Shown piece after piece: positions 54,087-61,585 of a DNA stretch of 64,000 nt; the stretch's first letter is position 1, and each line of letters begins with the position of its first letter. The notes below the pieces were generated by a model, which was not told the DNA's origin, searched no databases, and saw only the letters and a program-made list of their open reading frames with translations. A program made the position numbers and the translations under genes. The DNA comes from Phreatobacter cathodiphilus (lineage in GTDB: Bacteria > Pseudomonadota > Alphaproteobacteria > Rhizobiales > Phreatobacteraceae): assembly GCF_003008515.1 (NCBI RefSeq), contig NZ_CP027668.1:2534001-2598000 (forward strand). The letters run 5' to 3'.

Positions 54087-55013
54087 ATGAGCTTCCTCTA
54101 CAAGGCCAACCCGGTCCGCGGCGCGGAATGGGCGCGCCATTTCGCGGCCCTCGCCCCGGACGTGCCCTTCCATGTCTGGCCGGATCAGCCCGACCCCGCG
54201 AGCGTGCGCCACCTCGCGACATGGGTGCCGCCCGACGACATCGCCGGCACCTTTCCCAACCTCGAACTCGTCTTCTCGGTGGGCGCCGGCGTCGACCAGT
54301 TCGACTTCACCAAGGTGCCCGCCCACGTGCCGCTGGTGCGCATGCTGGAGCCGCACATCGCCGAGAGCATGGTCGAATATGTCTCGCTCGCCGTGCTGGC
54401 GCTGCACCGGGACCTGCCGCGCTTCCTCGACCAGCAGCGGCGCGAGGTCTGGAAGGAGATCCAGATCACCGCCGCCGCCCGCCGGCGTGTCGGCGTCATG
54501 GGCCTCGGCCAGCTCGGGCAAGGGGTGCTGGAGCGCCTGAAGGTCTTCGGCTTTCCGCTCGCCGGCTGGAACCGCTCGCCCCGCCGGATCGCGGGCGTCG
54601 ACTGCTACACCGGCGCCGAGGGCCTCGCCGCCTTCCTCGCTCGCACCGACATCCTCGTCTGCCTGCTGCCGCTGACGCCGGAGACCCGTGGCATCCTGAA
54701 TGCCAGCCTCTTCGCCGCCCTTCCCGCCGGCGCCATGCTGGTCAATGTCGGCCGCGGCGGCCATCTGGTGCAGGACGACCTCCTCGCCGCCCTCGACGGC
54801 GGGCAGATCGCCGCCGCCATGCTCGACGTCGCCGAACCCGAGCCGCTGCCGGCCGGCCATCCCTTCTGGCGGCACGAGAAGATCATCCTCACCCCGCACA
54901 TCGCCAGCATGACCCATCCGGAAACGGCGGTGCGCTTCGTCCTCGACACCATCGCCCGCCACCGCCGCGGCGAGCCGCTGCCGGGCCTCGTCGACCGCGC
55001 GCGCGGCTACTGA
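54087..55013 (+). CDS. Glyoxylate/hydroxypyruvate reductase A-like dehydrogenase
   Basis: A 308-residue member of the GhrA branch of D-2-hydroxyacid dehydrogenases. It opens SFLYKANPVRGAEWARHFAALAPDVPFHVWPD, has Rossmann GLGQLGQGVLERL, Arg in NVGRGGHLV, Glu in VAEPEPLPAGHPFW and His in TPHIASMTHP. It follows the FAD oxidoreductase by 7 nt, so it probably reduces the oxoacid that enzyme releases. It is distinct in sequence from the dehydrogenase at 4.7 kb. Confidence 0.87.
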   Translation: MSFLYKANPVRGAEWARHFAALAPDVPFHVWPDQPDPASVRHLATWVPPDDIAGTFPNLELVFSVGAGVDQFDFTKVPAHVPLVRMLEPHIAESMVEYVSLAVLALHRDLPRFLDQQRREVWKEIQITAAARRRVGVMGLGQLGQGVLERLKVFGFPLAGWNRSPRRIAGVDCYTGAEGLAAFLARTDILVCLLPLTPETRGILNASLFAALPAGAMLVNVGRGGHLVQDDLLAALDGGQIAAAMLDVAEPEPLPAGHPFWRHEKIILTPHIASMTHPETAVRFVLDTIARHRRGEPLPGLVDRARGY

Positions 55014-55092
55014 GGCGTGGCGCCCCCGCCTCAGCCCGGCCGACGCCGGTCCCCGCAGCGGGGAGCGCGACGAAGCCGCGGGACGCCACAAG

Positions 55093-55111
55093 TCACTCAC
55101 TGGTTACATAC
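55093..55111 (+). promoter_or_regulatory. Copy 1 of 19-nt operator shared with enolase-superfamily promoter
   Basis: TCACTCACTGGTTACATAC matches 17 of 19 bases with 63052-63070. It is an imperfect dyad of TetR-operator size, placed directly upstream of a candidate sigma-70 promoter. The TetR gene at 57.3 kb is the obvious candidate regulator. Confidence 0.6.
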
Positions 55112-55115
55112 TTGA

Positions 55116-55144
55116 TTGACGCTGGCCAGAGCGCTGGCTATCGT
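55116..55144 (+). promoter_or_regulatory. Candidate sigma-70 promoter of the TctC gene
   Basis: TTGACG (55116-55121), a 17-nt spacer and TATCGT (55139-55144) lie about 45 nt before the start codon. The spacer holds the inverted repeat GCCAG-AGCG-CTGGC. Confidence 0.45.
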
Positions 55145-55192
55145 CCTTCCCTAAGAGATGCGACGACGCATCCCGCATTCGGGAGGATGACC

Positions 55193-56170
55193 GTGATCAC
55201 CAGGAGGCTGGCGCTCGCCGCCCTTTTCGCAACCGCCGCCGTGGCCCCCGCGGCCGCCCAGACCTTCCCCTCGCGCCCCATCACCATGGTGGTGCCCTTC
55301 GCCCCCGGCGGGCCGACCGACATCGTCGCCCGCCTCGTCGCCGAGCGCATGTCGGCGAGCCTCGGCCAGCAGGTGGTGGTGGAGAACGTGGCGGGAGCCG
55401 CCGGCACCACCGGCGCGGCGCGCGTCTCCCGGGCGGAGCCCGACGGCCACACCATCCTGATGGGGCCGATGAGCACGATGAGCTTCTCGCCGGCGCTCTA
55501 TCCCAATCTCGCCTTCAACCCGCTGACCGATTTCGAGCCTGTGGGCATCGCCGCCTCCGCGCCGATCATGCTGGTCTCCGCCAAGAAGCTGCCGGCGACG
55601 ACGCTCGCCGAGTTCTCCGCCCACCTGAAGGCCAATGCGACGACGGTGAACAACGGCAATGCCGGTGTCGGCTCGACGTCGCACCTCGCCTGCACCCTGC
55701 TCAACCAGAAGCTCGGCGTGTCGCCGACCCTGGTGCCCTATCGCGGCACCGGCCCCGCCATCCAGGACCTCGTCGCCGGCAATGTCGGCTACATCTGCGA
55801 CCAGGTGACGAGCCTGATGAGCCAGGTCCAGGGCGGCACGATCACGCCGCTCGCCGTCCTCGCCCCCACCCGTTCGCCGGTGCTGCCCAACGTGCCCACG
55901 GCCAAGGAAGCCGGCATGGAGGGCGTCGACATGGTGGTGTGGAACGCCGTCTTCGCCCCGAAGGGCACCCCAGCCCCTGTCGTCGCCGCGCTCAACGCCG
56001 CCCTGCGCAAGGCCATCGACGACCCGACCGCCCGGGAGCGCTTCCTCCAGCTCGGTGCCGAGGCGCCGGTGGAGGCCCAGCGCACGCCGGAGGCGCTGCG
56101 CGCCGTCCATGCCGCCGACGTCAAGAAATGGGGCGACGTCATCCGCGAGGCGAACATCCGCATCCAGTGA
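55193..56170 (+). CDS. Tripartite tricarboxylate transporter receptor (TctC/Bug family)
   Basis: A 325-residue periplasmic receptor with signal ITRRLALAALFATAAVAPAAAQ. The Bug signature is FPSRPITMVVPFAPGGPTDIVARLVAERMSASLGQQVVVENVAGAAGTTGAARV, about 23-76. Bug proteins bind carboxylates and related acids. No TctA or TctB gene is present. The GTG at 55193 is 5 nt after GGGAGGA (55181-55187). The ATG at 55187 overlaps that site and is less likely, but would add only MT. It is first gene of the rightward arm of the catabolic island. Confidence 0.9.
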   Translation: MITRRLALAALFATAAVAPAAAQTFPSRPITMVVPFAPGGPTDIVARLVAERMSASLGQQVVVENVAGAAGTTGAARVSRAEPDGHTILMGPMSTMSFSPALYPNLAFNPLTDFEPVGIAASAPIMLVSAKKLPATTLAEFSAHLKANATTVNNGNAGVGSTSHLACTLLNQKLGVSPTLVPYRGTGPAIQDLVAGNVGYICDQVTSLMSQVQGGTITPLAVLAPTRSPVLPNVPTAKEAGMEGVDMVVWNAVFAPKGTPAPVVAALNAALRKAIDDPTARERFLQLGAEAPVEAQRTPEALRAVHAADVKKWGDVIREANIRIQ

Positions 56171-56204
56171 GACGCTCTCCGGCGATGGCTGGCATCAGAG
56201 GAGT

Positions 56205-56390
56205 GCGTCCTTCGAGGCTCGCTTTCGCTCGCACCTCAGGATGAGGGAGGTCGAGGCTTGCCCATCGTTCGCATGGGACTGGGGCGAGGCGCTTGATCCG
56301 GCCCCGCTGCAAGTCGCCACCCCCCCTCATCCTGAGGTGCGAGCCCCGGCGATGCGGCAGCATCGTCCGGGCGCGAGCCTCGAAGGACGC
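56205..56390. repeat. Long interrupted inverted repeat (CGTCCTTCGAGGCTCG...CATCCTGAGG family)
   Basis: The left arm (56205-56247) and right arm (56324-56390) contain GCGTCCTTCGAGGCTCGC / GCGAGCCTCGAAGGACGC and CACCTCAGGATGAGG with its complement. This is a well-known type of dispersed intergenic palindrome in Hyphomicrobiales. It fills most of the 271-nt gap between the TctC gene and the isomerase gene and may weaken read-through. Confidence 0.75.
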
Positions 56391-56441
56391 GCTGCCTTGA
56401 TGCAGGGTGCATGTCTCCGTCACCGATGATGAAATCCGCGC

Positions 56442-57281
56442 ATGCGCCTGTCCCTCTGCAACGAAGTGCTGCAGCCCCTCGACCTCGCCCGGCAATGCGC
56501 CTTCGCGAAGGCGGTCGGCTATGACGGGCTGGAGATCGCCCCGTTCACGCTGTCCGAAGAGCCGCACCGCCTCGCCGGCGCCGAGGTCGCGGCGATGCGT
56601 CGGACCATGGAGGACCACGGCCTCGCCGTCACCGGCCTCCACTGGCTGCTGGTGACGCCGCAGGGTCTCTCCATCACCAGCCCCGACGACGCCGTGCGTA
56701 GCCGCACCCGCGACGTCATCCGCGGCCTCCTCGACCTCGCGGCGGGCCTCGGCGCCCGCGTCATGGTGCACGGATCGCCGGCGCAGCGGCGGCCGGCCGA
56801 GGGGCAGTCGCAGGAGGATGCCTGGGCGCGGGCGCGCGACCTCTTCGCCGGGCTGGCGCCAGAGGCCGAAGCCCGCGGCCTCACCTATTGCCTGGAGCCT
56901 CTCGCACCGCCGGACAACGTCTTCGTCCAGACCGTCGCAGAGGCGGCGCGCATGGTGGAAGAAATCGGGCATCCCGCCTTCCGCACCATGATCGACACCT
57001 CCGCCGCCTCCGCCCACGAGGCCGAAGCGGTCTCCGATCTCGTGCGGCGCTGGCTGCCGACGGGCCTGATCGGCCACGTCCAGTTCAACGACGCCAACCG
57101 CCGCGGCCCCGGCGAGGGCAAGGACCGCTTCGCCGGCGTGCTGAGGGCGCTGCGCGAGACCGGCTACGGCGGCGACATCGCGGTCGAGCCCTTCATCTAC
57201 GAGCCGGACGGCCAGGCCTGTGCCGCCCGCGCCGCCGGCTATGTGCGCGGCCTCATGGAGGCCCTGGACGGCGCGCCGTGA
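56442..57281 (+). CDS. Sugar-phosphate isomerase/epimerase-like TIM-barrel protein (rightward arm)
   Basis: A 279-residue AP-endonuclease-2 fold protein. It has RLSLCNEVLQPLDLARQCAFAKAVGYDGLEIAPFTLSEEP at the N-terminus. Metal-ligand candidates are LEP in YCLEPLAPPDN, the His/Asp in FRTMIDTSAASAHE, the His in GHVQFNDANRRGPGEG, and the final Glu in GDIAVEPFIYE. Relatives are hydroxypyruvate isomerase, tagatose-3-epimerase and inosose isomerases. It lies 58 nt upstream of the TetR gene, likely the same transcript. Confidence 0.85.
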   Translation: MRLSLCNEVLQPLDLARQCAFAKAVGYDGLEIAPFTLSEEPHRLAGAEVAAMRRTMEDHGLAVTGLHWLLVTPQGLSITSPDDAVRSRTRDVIRGLLDLAAGLGARVMVHGSPAQRRPAEGQSQEDAWARARDLFAGLAPEAEARGLTYCLEPLAPPDNVFVQTVAEAARMVEEIGHPAFRTMIDTSAASAHEAEAVSDLVRRWLPTGLIGHVQFNDANRRGPGEGKDRFAGVLRALRETGYGGDIAVEPFIYEPDGQACAARAAGYVRGLMEALDGAP

Positions 57282-57339
57282 CCGGACCGGCGCGGCGTGC
57301 CAGTGTCGGGCCAGAGCCGAATCGGGCAAGGAATCGCGG

Positions 57340-58005
57340 ATGCCCGACGGCAAGAGCGTGACGGACGAGACCAGCGCGGCGAAGCCCGTGCGCAGGCGCG
57401 ACAGCGCCGGCACGCGCGCGCGCATCCTCAACGTCGCCACCCGCGAATTCGCCAACAGGGGATACGAGGGGGCGAAGACCGACGACATCGCCGACCGTGC
57501 GCGCATCAACAAGCGCATGATCTACCACTACTTCTCGTCGAAGGAGCTGCTCTATCTCGCCGTCCTCGAAGCGGCCTACGAGCGCGCCCGCTCCGCCGAG
57601 CAGAAGCTGGAGCTCGACCAGCTCACGCCGGTCGAGGCGCTCACCCGCTTCACCGAGTTCACCTTCGACAGCTTCGTGCGCGACCGTACTTTCATCAACC
57701 TGCTGGCCACCGAGAACCGTCAGCGGGCCAAGGTGCTGAAGAAGTCAGGCCAGGTGAACCGCATGAACTCCCCCGTCATCGACGCCATCGGCCGCATCAT
57801 CGCCCGCGGCCACGCAGACGGCTCGATCCGCGCCGGGCTCGACGCCCGCCAGCTGTGGATCACCATCATCGGCATCTGCTACTTCTTCTTCTCCAACATC
57901 TACACGCTGTCGGTGATCTTCGACGCCGACATGGAAGACCCCGTCTCCATCGCGGCGCGGCGGGCCCATGTGGTGGATTTCGTGCTGCGGGGCGTGAAGG
58001 CCTAG
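57340..58005 (+). CDS. TetR/AcrR-family transcriptional regulator of the catabolic island
   Basis: A 221-residue regulator. The HTH is at about 24-70 (TRARILNVATREFANRGYEGAKTDDIADRARINKRMIYHYFSSKELLYLAVLEAAYE). The C-terminal ligand domain matches the TetR_C subgroup with FIRLLATENR-like helix (FINLLATENRQRAKVLKKS). It is codirectional with the TctC and isomerase genes. The two 19-nt dyads at the outer promoters are its best candidate operators; the ligand would be a pathway intermediate. Confidence 0.88.
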   Translation: MPDGKSVTDETSAAKPVRRRDSAGTRARILNVATREFANRGYEGAKTDDIADRARINKRMIYHYFSSKELLYLAVLEAAYERARSAEQKLELDQLTPVEALTRFTEFTFDSFVRDRTFINLLATENRQRAKVLKKSGQVNRMNSPVIDAIGRIIARGHADGSIRAGLDARQLWITIIGICYFFFSNIYTLSVIFDADMEDPVSIAARRAHVVDFVLRGVKA

Positions 58006-58048
58006 CCACCGGACGATGTCCGCGCAGCCCGTCTCAGCGGCAATGCCC

Positions 58049-58156
58049 GTCATCCCCGGCCGAGCGACGCGAGGGGAAGGGGATCCAGGTTTTCAAGCGC
58101 GCGGAGCGTCCAGGATTGGACCCCCTTCCCTCGCCCTTCGGGCTCGCCGGGGGTGA
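58049..58156. repeat. Intergenic palindrome, GTCATCCCCGG family, copy 1
   Basis: GTCATCCCCGG and GAGGGGAAGGGG on the left pair imperfectly with CCCTTCCCTC and CCGGGGGTGAC on the right. It fills the gap between the convergent TetR and isomerase genes. It is the same family as 60299-60401. Confidence 0.75.
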
Positions 58157-58184
58157 CGTCCGGAGGCACGATCAGGGGTTGCCC

Positions 58185-59051
58185 TCACACCACGCTTTTG
58201 TGCCTCTCGATGCAGGTCGCCAGCACCTCGTCCATCGGCCGCTGCCACCAGTCGAGTTCGGAGAAGATCTCGACCTCCGAGAAGCCGGCGAAGCCCTCCG
58301 CCTCCACCGCCGCCCGGATCTTTTTCAGCTCGATGACCCCGTCGCCCATCATGCCGCGGTCGGTGAGGAGGTCGCGGGTCGGCACCAGCCAGTCGCAGAC
58401 GTGATAGGCGAGCAGCCGCTCGCGCCCCGCCCTCCGGATGTCGCAGAACAGGTTCGGGTCCCACCAGATGTGATAGACGTCCGCCGCGACTCCGAGCGCC
58501 CCGCTCCGGCCGGGGTCCAGACGGTCGCAGATGTCGAGAGCCTGTTCCAGCGTGTTCACGCAGGCCCGGTCGGCCGCATACATCGGGTGCAGCGGCTCGA
58601 TGGCGAGCGGCATCCGCGCCGCGCGGGCGTAGTCCAGCAGCTCGGCGATGCCGTCCTCGACCTGTGCCCGCGCTCCCGCAAGGTCGTGCGAGACGGCGGA
58701 ACCGGGGCGGGAGTAATGCGGCAGGCCGCCGACGACCAGCACCAGGCAGGCCGCTCCCAGCGCGGCGGCCTCGTCCACGGCGCGGCGGTTGTCGTCACGC
58801 GCCTCCTGCCGCTTCGACGCATCGGCCGGGAACATGCCGCCCCGGCAGTAGCCCGAGAGCTTCAGGCCGTGGGTCTTGACCGCCGCCACGGCGGCGTCGA
58901 GCCCCACCGTCGCCACCTGGTCGCGCCAGGGCGAGATGGCCTGGATGCCGTGGCGGGCGCAGGCCTCGATGATGGCGAGGAGATCGCCCTGCTTCCTCAC
59001 CGTCGCGGTGTTGATGGAGAGGAGGGAATGGTCGGTGGAGAAATCGCGCAT
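58185..59051 (-). CDS. Sugar-phosphate isomerase/epimerase-like TIM-barrel protein (leftward arm)
   Basis: A 288-residue protein of the Xyl-isomerase-like TIM-barrel fold. It opens MRDFSTDHSLLSINTATVRKQGDLLAIIEACARHGIQAISPWRDQV. Ligand candidates are Glu in LAIEPLHPMYAADRACVN, Asp/His in GVAADVYHIWWDPN, His in LLAYHVCDWLVP and Glu in FSEVEIFSELDWW. It is last gene of the leftward arm, starting 4 nt after the DUF993 stop. The ATG at 59051 gives the conserved N-terminus; a GTG at 59069 is possible. It is only distantly like the rightward-arm isomerase. Confidence 0.87.
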   Translation of the reverse strand: MRDFSTDHSLLSINTATVRKQGDLLAIIEACARHGIQAISPWRDQVATVGLDAAVAAVKTHGLKLSGYCRGGMFPADASKRQEARDDNRRAVDEAAALGAACLVLVVGGLPHYSRPGSAVSHDLAGARAQVEDGIAELLDYARAARMPLAIEPLHPMYAADRACVNTLEQALDICDRLDPGRSGALGVAADVYHIWWDPNLFCDIRRAGRERLLAYHVCDWLVPTRDLLTDRGMMGDGVIELKKIRAAVEAEGFAGFSEVEIFSELDWWQRPMDEVLATCIERHKSVV

Positions 59052-59055
59052 CGGG

Positions 59056-60240
59056 TCAGGCCACCCCACGCGTCGCCATCACCGCCGCCATCCGCGCCGC
59101 GGCCATGTCGGCGTCGCGGAAGATCCCGGCCTGGTCCGCGAGGCGGAAGAGTTCGGCGAGGTGCCGGGTCGAGCGCGTGCTCTCCTGGCCGCCGACCATG
59201 GTGAAATGGTCCTGGTGGCCGTTGAGATAGGCGACGAAGACGACGCCGGTCTTGTAGAACCGCGTGGGCGCCTTGAAGATGTGCCGCGACAGCGGCACGG
59301 TCGGCGCGAAGATGTCGTGGAACGTGGCGGTGTCGCCGTCCGCCAGCGCCGAGAGCGCGCCCGCGGCGGCCGGGGCGATGGCGTCGAAGATGCCGAGCAG
59401 GGCATGGGAGAAGCCCTTCTCGTCGCCGGCGATCAGCTCCGCATAGTTGAAGTCGTCGCCGGTATACATCTTCACCGCCGGGTTCAGCCGGCGGCGCATG
59501 GAGATCTCCTTGTCCTTGTCGAGGAGGGAGATCTTGACGCCGTCGACCTTGCCGGCATTGCGGTTGATGACATCGACGGCCGTATCCATGGCAGCGTCGA
59601 GGTCGGGCGTGCCCCAGTAGCCGGCGAGCGCCGGATCGAACATGTCGCCGAGCCAGTGGATGATGACCGGCTGGGCCGATTGCGACAGGATGCGGTCATA
59701 GACGCGACCGTAGTCGTCGGGGCTGCTGGCGACACGGGCGAGCGCCCGCGAGGCCATGAAGATGATCCGCCCGCCGAGCGCCTCGATGGCCTCGAACTGC
59801 ATCTCGTAGGCGCCGATGACGTCGTCCACAGAGCGCGCCTGGGCTGGATCGAGATGGTCGGTGCCGGCGCCTGAAAACACCACCGCGCCCGGCGTCGCCT
59901 TCGCCTGCCGCACCGAGCGGGCGATGAGGTCGAGCGCGCCGGCCCAGTCGAGGCCCATGCCGCGCTGCGCCGTGTCCATGGCCTCCGCCACCCCGAGGCC
60001 GAGGCCCCAGAGATAGTCGCGATAGGCCATGGTCCGGTCCCAGTCGATGGCGTTGGTCAGCCAGGGATCGTTGTCGGCGAAGGGGTCGGCGACCATGTGG
60101 GTCGCCGCCAGCGCCACCCGGTTCAGCGGCCGTGTGATCCTGTCCGGGAAGGCCTTCGGCACCGAGAGCCGGTAGGTCTCGATCCCGCCGCCGGCGGTGG
60201 GCAGCCGCACGCTGGCGGCGGTCTTCGGCTTGTCGAGCAT
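59056..60240 (-). CDS. DUF993 dihydrodipicolinate-synthase-like aldolase
   Basis: A 394-residue protein of the DUF993 branch of class I aldolases. The putative Schiff-base Lys is in KVDGVKISLLDKDKE (about 231-245). Other conserved blocks are NRVALAATHMVADPFADNDPWL, QPVIIHWLGDMFDP and KMYTGDDFNYAELIAGDE. The long N-terminus before the barrel and the GDDFNYAEL block separate it from DapA and KDG aldolases. The activity is not established for the family; retro-aldol cleavage of a sugar acid is inferred. It sits between the dehydrogenase and isomerase genes. Confidence 0.85.
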   Translation of the reverse strand: MLDKPKTAASVRLPTAGGGIETYRLSVPKAFPDRITRPLNRVALAATHMVADPFADNDPWLTNAIDWDRTMAYRDYLWGLGLGVAEAMDTAQRGMGLDWAGALDLIARSVRQAKATPGAVVFSGAGTDHLDPAQARSVDDVIGAYEMQFEAIEALGGRIIFMASRALARVASSPDDYGRVYDRILSQSAQPVIIHWLGDMFDPALAGYWGTPDLDAAMDTAVDVINRNAGKVDGVKISLLDKDKEISMRRRLNPAVKMYTGDDFNYAELIAGDEKGFSHALLGIFDAIAPAAAGALSALADGDTATFHDIFAPTVPLSRHIFKAPTRFYKTGVVFVAYLNGHQDHFTMVGGQESTRSTRHLAELFRLADQAGIFRDADMAAARMAAVMATRGVA

Positions 60241-60298
60241 GGTCCGCTCCTTCTCAGTTGATATCGGAGAGCCCCTTGCCGGACCCGCCGCTCAGTCC

Positions 60299-60401
60299 GT
60301 CATCCCCGGCCGAGGCGAAGCCGAGGGGAAGGGGATCCAGGGGTTGCAGCACGCCGCTCCTGGACCCCCTTCCCTCGCCCTTGGGGCTCACCGGGGGTGA
60401 C
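60299..60401. repeat. Intergenic palindrome, GTCATCCCCGG family, copy 2
   Basis: The same repeat as 58049-58156. Arms GTCATCCCCGGCCGAGG and GAGGGGAAGGGGATCCAGG pair with CCTGGACCCCCTTCCCTC and CCGGGGGTGAC. It lies between the codirectional dehydrogenase and DUF993 genes. Confidence 0.75.
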
Positions 60402-60436
60402 GGCGGAGGCTCCCACCGGGCCGCGCTCCATCGACC

Positions 60437-61585
60437 TCACACCGTCAGCTTCGGAACGTCGATCCAGCGGCGCTCCTTCCAGCTCTGCAGCGCGCATTCC
60501 ACGAGCTGCACGCCCTTGGCGCCTTCCATCAGCGTGTAGGAATAGGGCGCGTCCTCCACCACGTGGCGGATGAACATCTCCCACTGGGTCTTGAAGCCGT
60601 TGTCGTAGACCTGGTTGTCCGGCATCTTCTGCCAGGTCGAGCGGAAGTCGATCGTCTGCTTCTGGTCCGGGTTCCAGACGGGGCGCGGCGTCGCGTTGCG
60701 CGGCTGGATCATGCAGTCGTGCAGGCCCGCCACCGCCGAACCCAGCGTGCCGTCGACGTTGAAGGTGACGAGGTCGTCGCGATAGACGCGCGTCACCCAG
60801 CTCATGTTCATGTGGGCGATGACGCCGCCCTCGAGCTCGAAGGTCGCATAGGCCGCGTCGTCGGCGGTCGCCTTGTAGGGCTTGCCGTTCTCGTCCCAGC
60901 GCTCGGGGATATGGGTGGCGCCGAGGCACGATACCGACTGAACCTGACCGAACAGGTTGTCGAGCACGTAGCGCCAGTGGCAGACCATGTCGAGGATCAT
61001 GCCGCCGCCGTCCTCGTTGCGGTAGTTCCACGAGGGCCGCTGCGCCGCCTGCCAGTCACCCTCGAAGACCCAGTAGCCAAACTCGCCGCGCACCGAGAGC
61101 ATCTTGCCGAAGAAGCCCGAGTCGCGCAGCGACTTGAGCTTCATCAGGCCGGGAAGGAACAGCTTGTCCTGCACCGTGCCGTTCTTGACGCCCTTGTCGC
61201 GGGCGAGCTTCACGATGCGCAGCGCCTCCGGCAGATTGGTCGAGATCGGCTTCTCGCAATAGATGTGCTTGCCGGCGTTGATCGCCTGTTCCAGCAGGGT
61301 CGGCCGCATCTGCGTCGTCGCGGCGTCGAAGAAGATCTGGTTCTTCGGATCGGCGATGGCCGCGTCGAGGTCGGTCGACCAGCGCTCCACGCCGTTGGCC
61401 TTGGCGAGCGCGGCCACCTTGTCGGCGTTGCGGCCGATGAGGATCGGGTCGAGCTGCACGCGCGTGCCGTCGGACATGAGCACGCCGCCCTGGGCGCGGA
61501 TCGCCGCGACGGAGCGCACCAGATGCTGGTTCGTGCCCATGCGGCCGGTGACGCCGTGCATCACGACGCCGAGAGTCCTGGTCAT
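60437..61585 (-). CDS. Gfo/Idh/MocA-family dehydrogenase
   Basis: A 382-residue NAD(P)-dependent sugar or polyol oxidoreductase. The nucleotide motif VVMHGVTGRMGTNQHLVRS is at about 7-25, with CEKPIST (Lys of EKP) at about 110. The C-terminal sheet domain has MILDMVCHWRYVLDNLFG, where the Asp and His near 200 are the probable catalytic pair. Its ATG overlaps the stop of the enolase-superfamily gene by 4 nt, so they are coupled. It presumably oxidises a ring or open-chain hydroxyl before the DUF993 step. Confidence 0.88.
   Translation of the reverse strand: MTRTLGVVMHGVTGRMGTNQHLVRSVAAIRAQGGVLMSDGTRVQLDPILIGRNADKVAALAKANGVERWSTDLDAAIADPKNQIFFDAATTQMRPTLLEQAINAGKHIYCEKPISTNLPEALRIVKLARDKGVKNGTVQDKLFLPGLMKLKSLRDSGFFGKMLSVRGEFGYWVFEGDWQAAQRPSWNYRNEDGGGMILDMVCHWRYVLDNLFGQVQSVSCLGATHIPERWDENGKPYKATADDAAYATFELEGGVIAHMNMSWVTRVYRDDLVTFNVDGTLGSAVAGLHDCMIQPRNATPRPVWNPDQKQTIDFRSTWQKMPDNQVYDNGFKTQWEMFIRHVVEDAPYSYTLMEGAKGVQLVECALQSWKERRWIDVPKLTV

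Noticed and set aside
56205-60401. CRISPR array or insertion-sequence ends
   Set aside because: The repeats are inverted, differ in family, have no regular spacers and no transposase or target-site duplication.
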